From Gammaproteobacteria bacterium (GTDB lineage Bacteria > Pseudomonadota > Gammaproteobacteria > JABABF01): a stretch of DNA of 23,314 nucleotides. Location: the NCBI GenBank assembly GCA_014238345.1, contig JABABF010000101.1, positions 1 through 23,314 on the forward strand, given 5' to 3'. A program made the position numbers and the translations under genes. Shown in pieces: positions 7,356-15,280 of the stretch. Position 1 is the first letter of the stretch. Every line of letters begins with the position of its first letter. Under the pieces are notes generated by a model that searched no databases, was not told the DNA's origin, and was given only the letters and a program-made list of their open reading frames with translations.

Positions 7356-8621
7356 GTGTTTGCAGCGCATCAAGATATTGCCACAGTCGATCCAGAGCTG
7401 GCCGCCGCCATCGTTGCCGAGCAGCGGCGCCAAGAGCTGCACATTGAGCTGATCGCCTCGGAGAACTATACCAGCCCTCTAGTGCTCCAAGCGCAGGGCT
7501 CGGTGCTGACCAATAAGTATGCGGAGGGTTACCCCGGGCACCGCTACTACGGGGGTTGCGAGCATGTGGATGTTGCTGAATCGCTGGCGATCAGTCGCGC
7601 ATGCGAATTGTTTGAGGCGGGCTATGCCAATGTGCAGCCGCATTCCGGCTCGCAAGCCAATGCGGCTGCCTATATGGCGCTGTTGTCCCCCGGCGACACC
7701 CTGCTCGGCATGGCGCTCAGCGATGGGGGGCATCTCAGTCACGGCGCGGCACCTAATTTCTCTGGTAAGTTGTATCGTGCGGTGCATTACGGCCTTGATG
7801 CCCAAGGTGTCGAAATCGACTACGACCAAGTACGCGACTTGGCGCTTGAGCATCGTCCTCAGTTGCTGGTTGCCGGTTTTTCCGCCTATTCCAAGGTGGT
7901 GGACTGGGGGCGCTTCCGCGAGATTGCCGATGAGGTCGGTGCCCGATTATTGGTTGATATGGCGCATGTAGCGGGTCTGGTTGCAGCTGGGGAATACCCC
8001 AATCCAGTGCCAGTGGCGGATGTGGTGACCACGACCACCCACAAGACACTGCGCGGCCCCCGCGGGGGTTTGATTTTGACGCGTGGTGGCGATGAGGAGC
8101 TAGAGCGCCGCCTCAACTCAGCGGTGTTCCCCGGTAGTCAGGGCGGTCCTCTGATGCATGTCATTGCGGCCAAGGCAGTGTGTTTGTTAGAGGCTGCCAG
8201 CGCCGATTTCCAAGCCCTGCAGAGTCAAGTGATCAAAAATGCCCGCGCTATGGCACAGTGCATGCAACAGCGGGGCTACACGGTGGTCGGCGGCGGCACC
8301 GACAACCATCTATTCCTGCTGAGTTTAATCGGACGCGAGCTGAGCGGCAAAGATGCCGAGGCGCTGTTGGGGCGCGCCCATATCACGGTCAACAAGAACA
8401 TGGTGCCCGGCGATGAGCGCTCGCCATTTGTCACCAGTGGCCTGCGTCTGGGCACTCCGGCGGCCACCACGCGTGGCTTTGGCCTGAGCGAAATCAAACA
8501 GGTGGCGCATTGGATTTGCGATGTGTTGGATGCTGGTGACGATGCCGCCGTCATTGAGAGGGTGCGTGAGCAGGTGCTGGCCTTGTGTCGGCGGCACCCG
8601 GTCTACGCTACCGGAGCCTGA
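7356..8621 (+). CDS. glyA: Serine hydroxymethyltransferase
   Basis: GlyA interconverts serine and glycine and charges tetrahydrofolate with a C1 unit, using PLP. Conserved segments are HIELIASENYTS, NKYAEGYPGHRYYGGCE, PHSGSQANAAAY, VDMAHVAGLVAAG and the PLP lysine in TTTTHKTLRGPRGG (K230; K229 in E. coli). Also seen are FPGSQGGPLMH and DNHLFLL. The start is GTG 7356, preceded by GGGGAG at 7343-7348, giving 421 residues (417 in E. coli). The frame is open further upstream, but that part is unlike the family and overlaps metG. The TGA overlaps the ribD ATG by one base, so glyA heads the riboflavin gene run. In related genomes I expect nrdR in this junction, and it is missing. Confidence 0.96.
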   Translation: MFAAHQDIATVDPELAAAIVAEQRRQELHIELIASENYTSPLVLQAQGSVLTNKYAEGYPGHRYYGGCEHVDVAESLAISRACELFEAGYANVQPHSGSQANAAAYMALLSPGDTLLGMALSDGGHLSHGAAPNFSGKLYRAVHYGLDAQGVEIDYDQVRDLALEHRPQLLVAGFSAYSKVVDWGRFREIADEVGARLLVDMAHVAGLVAAGEYPNPVPVADVVTTTTHKTLRGPRGGLILTRGGDEELERRLNSAVFPGSQGGPLMHVIAAKAVCLLEAASADFQALQSQVIKNARAMAQCMQQRGYTVVGGGTDNHLFLLSLIGRELSGKDAEALLGRAHITVNKNMVPGDERSPFVTSGLRLGTPAATTRGFGLSEIKQVAHWICDVLDAGDDAAVIERVREQVLALCRRHPVYATGA

Positions 8622-9769
8622 TGGCTGTATCCACTGCTTTCCAGCCCGAGCCGCGCTATATGGAGCAGGCGCTCGATTGCGCTCGTCGCGGCAGCTATAC
8701 GACGATGCCCAATCCCCGCGTTGGCTGCGTGTTGGTGCGCGACGATGTCGTGGTGGGTCGCGGTTGGCATCGCTATGCCGGTGGGGCTCACGCCGAGGTG
8801 GATGCATTGGTCGAGGCTGGCTCGGCGGCGCGCGGAGCCACTGCCTATGTCACGCTGGAGCCCTGCTCTTTGCACGGTCGCACCCCGCCCTGTTGTGATG
8901 AATTGATTCGCGCCGGGGTGGGTTGCGTGGTCGTGTCAATGCGCGACCCGGGCGACAATCAGGCCGGTCGTGGCATCAACCGTCTGCGTGCCGCTGGCAT
9001 CGTGGTCAGCGAGGGTCTGCTAGAGTCCGAGAGCCGCGCCTTGAATGAGGGTTTTATCAAGCGCACCCAGCACGGCCTGCCGTTGTTGATCTGTAAATTG
9101 GCGATGAGCTTGGATGGTCGCACGGCGATGGCTTCTGGCCAGAGCCGCTGGATTACCGGGGAGGCTGCCCGAGCAGAGGTGCAGCAGCTGCGCGCCAGTG
9201 CCTGCGCCGTGCTGAGCGGTGTCGGCACGGTGTTGGCCGATGATCCTGCACTGCGTCTGCGCGCTGAATTCTGGGAGGCTCAAGAGGGTCATCCGCCTGA
9301 GTTGCCCGAGCGCGAGCCCCTGCGCGTGGTGCTGGATTCGCGGTTGCGCACCCCGCCGACGGCGCGTCTGTTTAGCGCTGGCGGCGAGGTTCTCGTGATC
9401 ACGGCGGCGGCATTGGACAGCGAGTTGGCTGAGCCGCTGCGCCAGTGTGGTGCCACTTTACAGCGCTGTGCTGGTGACGATGGGCAGGTGGAACTGCTCA
9501 CAGCCCTGCGCTGGCTGGCCACTGAGCGCGAGTGCAACACACTGTTGCTTGAGGCCGGACCGACGCTGGCCGCCGCTTTGCTCAGTGCCGGTCTGGTGGA
9601 TCGCCTGTTGTTGTATGTGGCTCCCACGCTACTGGGTAGCATGGCTCGTCCGCTGTTTGAACTCCCCTTGGAGCGCTTGGCAGATGGGGTGCCGCTACAC
9701 ATTGAGGCCGTGCGGGCAGTGGGTAGAGACTGGTGTGTTGAGGCGCGCCCAGCGCCGCTGGCTCGCTGA
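8621..9769 (+). CDS. ribD: Bifunctional riboflavin deaminase/reductase RibD
   Basis: RibD carries out the second and third steps of riboflavin synthesis: zinc-dependent deamination of the pyrimidine, then NADPH reduction of the ribosyl side chain. The N-terminal deaminase has HAEVDAL (H57, E59) and PCSLHGRTPPCC (C82, C91) as zinc and catalytic residues, preceded by MPNPRVGCVLV. The C-terminal RibG/DHFR-like reductase begins near residue 150 with LAMSLDGRTAMASGQSRWI and ends with a typical GPTLAAALLSAGLVDRLLLY segment. ATG 8621 overlaps the glyA stop (TGATG), giving 382 residues. The stop overlaps the ribE start in the same way. Both domains look complete. Confidence 0.96.
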   Translation: MAVSTAFQPEPRYMEQALDCARRGSYTTMPNPRVGCVLVRDDVVVGRGWHRYAGGAHAEVDALVEAGSAARGATAYVTLEPCSLHGRTPPCCDELIRAGVGCVVVSMRDPGDNQAGRGINRLRAAGIVVSEGLLESESRALNEGFIKRTQHGLPLLICKLAMSLDGRTAMASGQSRWITGEAARAEVQQLRASACAVLSGVGTVLADDPALRLRAEFWEAQEGHPPELPEREPLRVVLDSRLRTPPTARLFSAGGEVLVITAAALDSELAEPLRQCGATLQRCAGDDGQVELLTALRWLATERECNTLLLEAGPTLAAALLSAGLVDRLLLYVAPTLLGSMARPLFELPLERLADGVPLHIEAVRAVGRDWCVEARPAPLAR

Positions 9770-10395
9770 TGTTTACCGGTTTGGTGAGTGCCAGTGGCAC
9801 TGTGGTGGAACTGCGTGCCAGCGGCGCCGACCAGCGTTTGCGCATCCGCTGTGTTCCCGAATTGATGCAACAGCTGCAAATCGGCGACAGTGTTGCCGTC
9901 AACGGTGTCTGCCTCACGGTGGTGGTCAGCGCTGGGGAATCTTTGGTGGTCGATCTCTCATCCGAGACGATTTCCTGCACTACTTTGGCACTGTTATTGC
10001 CGGGCGACCCACTGAATATGGAACTCTCGTTGTCTGCCGACGGTTTGCTCGGTGGGCATTTGCTCAGTGGCCATGTTGACGGGGTTGGCGAGGTGTTGGA
10101 GATGTCTCCTACTGGGCGCTGTCACCGCTTCCATTTCGGTGCCCCTGAGGCACTGATGCGTTATATTGCACCGAAGGGCTCCATTGCGGTGGATGGAGTT
10201 AGCCTCACGGTCAATGCGCTGGGCGAGGGTCACTTTGCGGTAGATGTTGTTCCCCATACCCTGCGCTCCACATTATTTGGCTCTTATAGACCGGGATCAC
10301 GCGTGAATTTAGAGGTAGATATGATCGCACGCTATGTTGAGCGCTTGTTGATCAGCAGCGGCCAGCTGCCCGAGCCGTCGTCCGTTGCGGATTAG
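9769..10395 (+). CDS. ribE: Riboflavin synthase alpha subunit
   Basis: RibE dismutates two lumazine molecules into riboflavin and the pyrimidine precursor, the last step of the pathway. The two-fold lumazine-binding repeat is visible. It begins MFTGLVSASGTVVEL, with NGVCLTV at 45-51 in the first barrel. The second barrel has GHLLSGHVDGVGEV, then DGVSLTVNALGEGHF and PHTLRSTLFGSYRPGSRVN. At 208 residues it is near the E. coli length (213). The start ATG overlaps the ribD TGA by one base, so the two are probably translationally coupled. The next gene follows after 15 nt. Confidence 0.96.
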   Translation: MFTGLVSASGTVVELRASGADQRLRIRCVPELMQQLQIGDSVAVNGVCLTVVVSAGESLVVDLSSETISCTTLALLLPGDPLNMELSLSADGLLGGHLLSGHVDGVGEVLEMSPTGRCHRFHFGAPEALMRYIAPKGSIAVDGVSLTVNALGEGHFAVDVVPHTLRSTLFGSYRPGSRVNLEVDMIARYVERLLISSGQLPEPSSVAD

Positions 10396-10410
10396 CCGTC
10401 GCCTAAGCTC

Positions 10411-11541
10411 ATGTCTGCCGATAATATTAGTGATTTGATTGAGGCTTTGCGCCAAGGGCAGATGGTTGTACTCGCCGATGATGAAAATCGTGAGAACGAG
10501 GGCGATTTGCTAGCGGTGGCCGAGAGTATTCATGCCGAGCAGATCAATTTCATGGCGGCCAAGGCTCGTGGTCTGGTCTGCCTGACGCTGAGCGCCGAGC
10601 GCTGTCGCCAACTCGAGTTGCCATTGATGGTAGATCGTAGCCGCGCTGTGCGTCAGACCAATTTCACGGTGTCCATCGATGCAGCGCAGGGTATCAGCAC
10701 CGGGATCTCTGCCGCCGACCGTGCCCATACCGTGCGGGTGGCTGTAAGTGCTGATACCGTGCCGGAGGACTTGGTGCAACCAGGGCATATTTTTCCATTG
10801 CGCGCCGAGCCGGGCGGGGTACTGACCCGTGCTGGACACACCGAGGCGGGCTCGGATTTGGCTGCGTTGGCGGGGGCTGAGCCCGCGGCGGTAATCGTTG
10901 AGATCATGAATGAGGACGGTAGCATGGCACGCTACCCGGATCTCCAGCGCTTCGCAGCGCATCACGACTTACGGATGGGCACCATCGCCGACCTTATCCA
11001 CTACCGCGCCCTGCATGAGCAGACGGTTGCATCCATCGCCACCAAATCAGTGCAGAGTCGCTGGGGGGAGTTGGTCTTGCATGTGTTCCGGGATACGGCG
11101 CGTGGCAATCTGCACTTTGCCTTGGTGCGCGGGGAGATCGACCCAGAGAGGCCGGTGCTAGTGCGGGTGCAATTGCCGTCGTTGCTCGGTGATCTGCTGG
11201 ACTTAAACCATGACCCGCGCCATGCCAGCGGCTGGAATGTGCCGCGCACCCTTGATCGTATCGCCGCCGAGGGCGGCATCTTAATCTTGCTTGGTGGCAC
11301 GGGTAGCGAGGACCTACTCCCCCCTGACTTGCAACATATCCTGCGCGATGGCGGCAATGCGCCAGTGGTCGGTGCCAGCGAGTTGTCGCTACGGGTTGGA
11401 GTCGGGGCGCAGATGCTACGCCAGCTGGGGGTGCGCAAGATGCGCTTGTTGGCTCGGCCAGCGCCTTATACCCTATCAGGCTTTAATCTGGAGGTGATCG
11501 AATACTTATCATATGATGGCAACGGGGTCGAGCAGCCATGA
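10411..11541 (+). CDS. ribBX: 3,4-dihydroxy-2-butanone-4-phosphate synthase with degenerate GTP cyclohydrolase II domain (RibBX type)
   Basis: The N-terminal half (1 to about 205) is an intact RibB, which converts ribulose 5-phosphate to the four-carbon riboflavin precursor. Its acidic metal loop is DDENRENEGDL (23-33), and the RAEPGGVLTRAGHTEA segment (131-146) carries the catalytic His and Glu. The C-terminal half has the GTP cyclohydrolase II fold but not its active site. The zinc ligands C-x10-C-x-C of GDVFGSLRCDCG are replaced by a stretch with no cysteine (LLGDLLDLNHDPRHAS, 258-273), and QEGRGIGL is replaced by GGTGSEDLL. This matches the known RibBX class, in which the second domain does not hydrolyse GTP. 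A separate ribA is therefore needed and is not in this window. The stop overlaps ribH by 4 nt. Confidence 0.9.
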   Translation: MSADNISDLIEALRQGQMVVLADDENRENEGDLLAVAESIHAEQINFMAAKARGLVCLTLSAERCRQLELPLMVDRSRAVRQTNFTVSIDAAQGISTGISAADRAHTVRVAVSADTVPEDLVQPGHIFPLRAEPGGVLTRAGHTEAGSDLAALAGAEPAAVIVEIMNEDGSMARYPDLQRFAAHHDLRMGTIADLIHYRALHEQTVASIATKSVQSRWGELVLHVFRDTARGNLHFALVRGEIDPERPVLVRVQLPSLLGDLLDLNHDPRHASGWNVPRTLDRIAAEGGILILLGGTGSEDLLPPDLQHILRDGGNAPVVGASELSLRVGVGAQMLRQLGVRKMRLLARPAPYTLSGFNLEVIEYLSYDGNGVEQP

Positions 11542-12050
11542 GTGGTGCTCCGCCCTATCCGTTGTCACGGTTGGCATTGCCCTCGCAGGCTCGCTTTGCC
11601 ATCGCCGCTACCCGCTGGCATGAGGAACTGGTTGATAGCCTGTGTTCAGGGGCGCGGGATGCGTTTGCTGAGGCGGGTGTTGCGGCCGAGCAGATGGTTG
11701 AGCTGCGGGTGCCCGGGGTCTTCGAACTGCCGTTGGCTGCACAGCGTTTGGCGCGTCTTGAGGGCGTGGTCGCTGTGGTGGCGCTGGGGGTTGTTGTGCG
11801 TGGGAGCACACCCCATTTCGACTATGTCTGTCAAGCCTGTACGCACGGTTTGACACGCGTCTCCTTGGACTGTGATACGCCGCTGGGTTTTGGTGTGATC
11901 ACTGCCAATGATCTGAGGCAAGCGCGAGAGCGCGCCGGATGGCAGCAGGATGATGGCGGTGCCTGGGTTTTCCAAGATCGCCATAACAAGGGTTGGGAGG
12001 CCGCTATGGCCGCATTGGAGGGGGCGGGTCACCCGCAGCTGATACGGTGA
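11538..12050 (+). CDS. ribH: 6,7-dimethyl-8-ribityllumazine synthase
   Basis: RibH condenses the RibB product with the RibD product to form lumazine, the substrate of RibE. Family motifs are VPGVFELPLAAQ (59-69), GVVVRGSTPHFDYV (84-97) with the catalytic His (H93), the TPLGFGVIT strand (114-122) and the C-terminal RHNKGWEAAMAA (148-159). ATG 11538 overlaps the ribBX stop (ATGA). The 170-residue product has a slightly extended N-terminus with GAPPYPLSRLALPS before the first strand. A GTGA overlap links it to nusB. With ribD, ribE and ribBX it supplies every riboflavin enzyme except GTP cyclohydrolase II and the dephosphorylating hydrolase. Confidence 0.95.
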   Translation: MSGAPPYPLSRLALPSQARFAIAATRWHEELVDSLCSGARDAFAEAGVAAEQMVELRVPGVFELPLAAQRLARLEGVVAVVALGVVVRGSTPHFDYVCQACTHGLTRVSLDCDTPLGFGVITANDLRQARERAGWQQDDGGAWVFQDRHNKGWEAAMAALEGAGHPQLIR

Positions 12051-12526
12051 GTGCTGGCGCCACGACTCCAGTCTCAGCGACTCCCGCCGCCCGCCACTGG
12101 GCGCGGCGCTACGCTTTGCAAGCCATCTATCAATGGCATTTTGGCGCGGCCGATATGGTGAACATTGAGCGCAACTTCCCAGCGGGTGCCCAGCGCGCCC
12201 AGCACACTGATCTGGAGTATTTTTCGCGGCTGGTGCGTGGTGTCAGTAGCTCGGCGGCACAGCTGGATCAGCTGTTGCTGCCGTGCTTGGATCGTCCTTT
12301 GGCTCGGCTCAGTGTTGTTGAGCACAGTGTATTGCGGCTTGGAGCCTGGGAGCTGTCGTACTCGCCTGAGTTGCCGTGGAAAGTGGTGATCGCTGAGGCG
12401 GTACGACTGTCCACACAGTTTGGAGCCACCGATGCACACAAATATATCAATGCAGTGCTCGACCGTCTGGCGCGGCGGCTGCGTCGCGAGGAGTGCGATG
12501 AGATGGTGGGGCAGCCGGAGGTCTAG
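12047..12526 (+). CDS. nusB: Transcription antitermination factor NusB
   Basis: NusB binds boxA RNA with NusE (S10) in rRNA antitermination complexes. The all-helical domain is recognisable from ARHWARRYALQAIYQWHF (the N-terminal arginine-rich RNA-contact helix) through VEHSVLRLGAWEL to PWKVVIAEAVRLSTQFGATDAHKYINAVLDRLAR, a highly conserved NusB block. Start GTG 12047 overlaps the ribH stop as GTGA and gives 159 residues. Reading further upstream in frame gives a glycine-rich stretch inside ribH that is not NusB-like. The position between ribH and thiL is the usual gammaproteobacterial one. The TAG stop shares its G with the GTG of thiL. Confidence 0.95.
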   Translation: MSAGATTPVSATPAARHWARRYALQAIYQWHFGAADMVNIERNFPAGAQRAQHTDLEYFSRLVRGVSSSAAQLDQLLLPCLDRPLARLSVVEHSVLRLGAWELSYSPELPWKVVIAEAVRLSTQFGATDAHKYINAVLDRLARRLRREECDEMVGQPEV

Positions 12527-13464
12527 TGTCGGACTCGCTCGGTGAATTCGAGATTATTCGCCGCTACTTTGCGCCCATCGGCGCGGCGGACATCGGCGAG
12601 GATTGTGCCGTGTTGGATTGCCCAGCAGACCGGCGCATCGCGCTCTCTATTGATGCCCAGCTGGCCGATGTGCATTTTCCAGCCGCCGCCGAGCCAGCGG
12701 CGATTGCCGGGCGGGCGTTGCGTTGTGCCCTCAGCGATCTGGCCGCCGAGGGTGCCCGCCCACTGGGCTTTCTCGTGGCGCTGTCCGTTCCCCGAGCCGA
12801 GCCTAGCTGGCTTGAATCCTTTGCCGCTGGCTTGGCTGATAGCGCTCGGCAATGCACCGCTGGGGCACTGCTCGGCGGCGATTTGACCCGCGGTTCACTG
12901 GCGGTCACAGTGCAGGTGTTGGGGGAGCTACCCCTGCACTCGCCCCGCTTCGTGCGTTCGGCGGCGCGCGCTGGCGACGCACTCTATGTCAGCGGGACGC
13001 TCGGCGATGCGGCGGGCGGGCTGCAGCTGTTGCAAGCCGCTGAACCAACCGGAGACCCAGTGGCTTGGCAACGGGAGTTATTGAGTCGCTATTGGCGACC
13101 CGAGCCGCGCCTCGCCCTCGGCCAAGCGCTACGCGGTGTGGCGCACGCGGTGATCGACTTGTCTGATGGTCTGCTGGCCGATCTGGGGCAGCTTGCCCGT
13201 GCCAGCAATGTCTGCTGTGAGTTGGATTCCGCCAAGCTGCCGATCTCGACCGCCCTGCGCCAGTTGTGTGATGATCCTGAGCGGCTCGCGCTCAGCGGTG
13301 GCGATGACTATGAGCTGTGTTTTAGTGCAGCACCTGGCGCGGTGCCGCCATCGCTAGTCGGAGTGCCCTGTTGTTGCATTGGTCAAGTGCGCGCCGGTGA
13401 GCCGCAGGTACTGTGTGCGGGAGTAGAGCAAGGAGAGGGTGAAGGTGGCTGGCGACATTTTTAA
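12526..13464 (+). CDS. thiL: Thiamine-monophosphate kinase
   Basis: ThiL phosphorylates thiamine monophosphate to the active cofactor thiamine diphosphate. Conserved features are GEFEIIRRYF, the metal-binding GEDCAVLD and LSIDAQLADVHF, LSDLAAEGARP, GGDLTRG (117-123), VIDLSDGLLADLGQLARAS and ALSGGDDYELCF. Start GTG 12526 shares its G with the nusB TAG, giving 312 residues (325 in E. coli). The end overlaps pgpA by 20 nt, using the chosen pgpA start. No thiamine riboswitch is present because the gene is embedded in the operon. No change in the key aspartates is seen. Confidence 0.95.
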   Translation: MSDSLGEFEIIRRYFAPIGAADIGEDCAVLDCPADRRIALSIDAQLADVHFPAAAEPAAIAGRALRCALSDLAAEGARPLGFLVALSVPRAEPSWLESFAAGLADSARQCTAGALLGGDLTRGSLAVTVQVLGELPLHSPRFVRSAARAGDALYVSGTLGDAAGGLQLLQAAEPTGDPVAWQRELLSRYWRPEPRLALGQALRGVAHAVIDLSDGLLADLGQLARASNVCCELDSAKLPISTALRQLCDDPERLALSGGDDYELCFSAAPGAVPPSLVGVPCCCIGQVRAGEPQVLCAGVEQGEGEGGWRHF

Positions 13465-13930
13465 GCCGCGCCGCCGTCTGCTCGCTGATCCATTGCTACT
13501 GGTCGCCTGCGGTTTTGGTAGCGGCTTAGCGCCACTGGCTCCGGGCACCTTCGGCAGCTTGGCGGCGGCGGCGCTCTACTTACTGTTGCTGGAAGATTTG
13601 CCCGCAATGCTACTGTGGTCAGGGTTGGCTGTGGCGTTGTTGCTGGGTATTCTGCTGTGCGATCGTGCCGCTACGCGCCTCGGCGAGGAGGATCCTGCCT
13701 GTATCGTGTGGGATGAGTGGGTCGGCTGTTGGATGGCTTTGGCTCTAGTGCCGAACGACTGGCAGTGGCAGTTGACCGCTATTATGCTATTCCGATTGCT
13801 CGATATCCTCAAGCCTTGGCCGATCAGCTATCTAGATCGCATGCACGGTGGGGTCGGCATCATGCTTGACGATGTGCTGGCGGGTCTGTTTGCTGGTGGT
13901 CTGCTGAGTACGCTGGCATTATTCATCTGA
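13445..13930 (+). CDS. pgpA: Phosphatidylglycerophosphatase A
   Basis: PgpA is an inner-membrane phosphatase that converts phosphatidylglycerophosphate to phosphatidylglycerol. The family core is clear: GFGSGLAPLAPGTFGSLAA, then IVWDEWVGCWMAL with the acidic pair, FRLLDILKPWPISYLDR and GGVGIMLDDVLAGLFAG. Several hydrophobic segments (about residues 37-65, 90-115 and 140-161) fit a membrane protein. GTG 13445 is preferred because AGGAG at 13431-13435 is 9 nt upstream. GTG 13439 is only 3 nt from it. The product is 161 residues. It is the last gene of the glyA-pgpA run. In Pseudomonas I recall a stand-alone ribA soon after this gene; here proA follows instead. Confidence 0.94.
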   Translation: MAGDIFKPRRRLLADPLLLVACGFGSGLAPLAPGTFGSLAAAALYLLLLEDLPAMLLWSGLAVALLLGILLCDRAATRLGEEDPACIVWDEWVGCWMALALVPNDWQWQLTAIMLFRLLDILKPWPISYLDRMHGGVGIMLDDVLAGLFAGGLLSTLALFI

Positions 13931-13982
13931 AATACTCGGCGATTCACAGCATGGTTCAGCGACGGACTCAGTGCTGGTTCCC

Positions 13983-13988
13983 TATAAT
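13983..13988 (+). promoter_or_regulatory. Putative -10 box upstream of proA
   Basis: A consensus TATAAT lies 32 nt before the proA ATG, inside the 90-nt gap after pgpA. The hexamer at 17-nt spacing (13960-13965, CGACGG) is a poor -35, so the call rests on the -10 alone. It would start a new transcription unit running proA to lipA. No pgpA terminator with a T-tract is visible in the gap. Confidence 0.45.
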
Positions 13989-14020
13989 TGACGGGGCGCA
14001 GTGAGTGGGGTGAAACGGCG

Positions 14021-15280
14021 ATGGACATCGGCCAGTATATGAAGGACTTAGCTGTGGCGGCTCGCCATGCAGCGACACGTCTGGCCAGTTCCTCGTCGGC
14101 AGAGCGTAATGCGGCGCTCAGAGCGGGAGCTAAGGCGCTACGCGTTGCCGAGGCTGAGCTGCTTGAGGCCAATCGGCGCGATATAGAGCGAGCAGAGCAG
14201 GACGAGTTGAGCGAGGCGTTGCGCGAGCGTTTGGCCTTGGATGCTGAGCGTGTTGAGTCGATGGCAGTCGGTCTAGAGCAGGTGGCGGCGCTACCCGATC
14301 TGGTCGGGGAAGTCAGCGAATTGCGTAGCCAGCCTTCGGGGATTCGGGTCGGGCGAATGCGGGTGCCGCTGGGGGTCATTGGCATCATCTACGAATCGCG
14401 CCCCAATGTGACGGCAGATGCCGCCGGACTGTGCCTGAAATCTGGCAATGCAGTGATTATGCGCGGTGGTAGCGAGGCATTGCACTCCAATCTAGCCATC
14501 GCCGCCTGCCTGCATAGTGGTTTGCTCACCACCGACTTACCGCAGAAATCAGTGCAGCTGGTCGAACACAGCGATCGCGCCGCTGTGGGGGCGTTACTTG
14601 GTTTGTCGGAGTATGTCGATATGATCGTGCCACGCGGCGGGCGTGGCCTGATTGAGCGCGTCAATGCCGAGACCCGCATTCCGGTACTAAGCCATTTAGA
14701 GGGGATCTGCCATGTTTATCTGGACGACGATGCCGATCCCGAGCGGGCACTAGCGATCGCAGTCAATGCCAAGACGCAGCGCTACGGGGTCTGTAATGCG
14801 ATGGAGACCCTGCTGGTGGCCAAGGGTGCCGCTACTACGCTGTTGCCGAGACTGGGCGATGCCTACCGCCAAGCTGGTGTGGAATTGCGCGCCTGTCCCG
14901 TTGCCCGGCCGCTACTCGGCGCAGGCGTGGGTGCCGCCAGCGAGGAGGATTGGACGACCGAGTATCTGGCACCGGTGCTATCGGTGCGCGTGGTGGCGGG
15001 TTTGGATGAGGCGATAGAGCACATCAACCGCTATGGCTCGGCACATAGCGATTGCATTGTCACCGAGCATCAGGGGCGGGCTTGGGAGTTCCTGCGCCGG
15101 GTGGATTCTGGGTCGGTGCTCGTCAATGCATCTACCCGCTTCGCCGATGGCTTTGAATACGGACTCGGCGCGGAGGTCGGGATTTCGACCGACAAATTAC
15201 ACGCCCGTGGGCCGGTTGGGTTGGAAGGGCTGAGCAGCTGCAAATTCATTGTGTTGGGCGACGGTCACGTGCGGCTTTGA
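14021..15280 (+). CDS. proA: Gamma-glutamyl phosphate reductase
   Basis: ProA reduces glutamyl 5-phosphate to glutamate semialdehyde with NADPH in proline synthesis. It is an aldehyde-dehydrogenase-fold enzyme. Key segments are VPLGVIGIIYESRPNVTADAA, KSGNAVIMRGGSEA, DMIVPRGGRGL, GICHVYLDDDAD and the catalytic cysteine in QRYGVCNAMETLL (C258). EYGLGAEVGISTDKLHARGPVG near the C-terminus is also typical. ATG 14021 gives 419 residues, the usual size (417 in E. coli). A second ATG at 14039 is possible. The partner proB is not adjacent, as in other proA-nadD-rsfS clusters. The stop abuts or overlaps the nadD start. Confidence 0.96.
   Translation: MDIGQYMKDLAVAARHAATRLASSSSAERNAALRAGAKALRVAEAELLEANRRDIERAEQDELSEALRERLALDAERVESMAVGLEQVAALPDLVGEVSELRSQPSGIRVGRMRVPLGVIGIIYESRPNVTADAAGLCLKSGNAVIMRGGSEALHSNLAIAACLHSGLLTTDLPQKSVQLVEHSDRAAVGALLGLSEYVDMIVPRGGRGLIERVNAETRIPVLSHLEGICHVYLDDDADPERALAIAVNAKTQRYGVCNAMETLLVAKGAATTLLPRLGDAYRQAGVELRACPVARPLLGAGVGAASEEDWTTEYLAPVLSVRVVAGLDEAIEHINRYGSAHSDCIVTEHQGRAWEFLRRVDSGSVLVNASTRFADGFEYGLGAEVGISTDKLHARGPVGLEGLSSCKFIVLGDGHVRL

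Noticed and set aside
9289..9879. 196-codon minus-strand frame opposite ribD/ribE
   Set aside because: Composition is serine/arginine-rich with no motif; antisense shadow.
10380..10412. FMN riboswitch before ribBX
   Set aside because: The gap is only 15 nt and holds none of the conserved RFN-element sequence.
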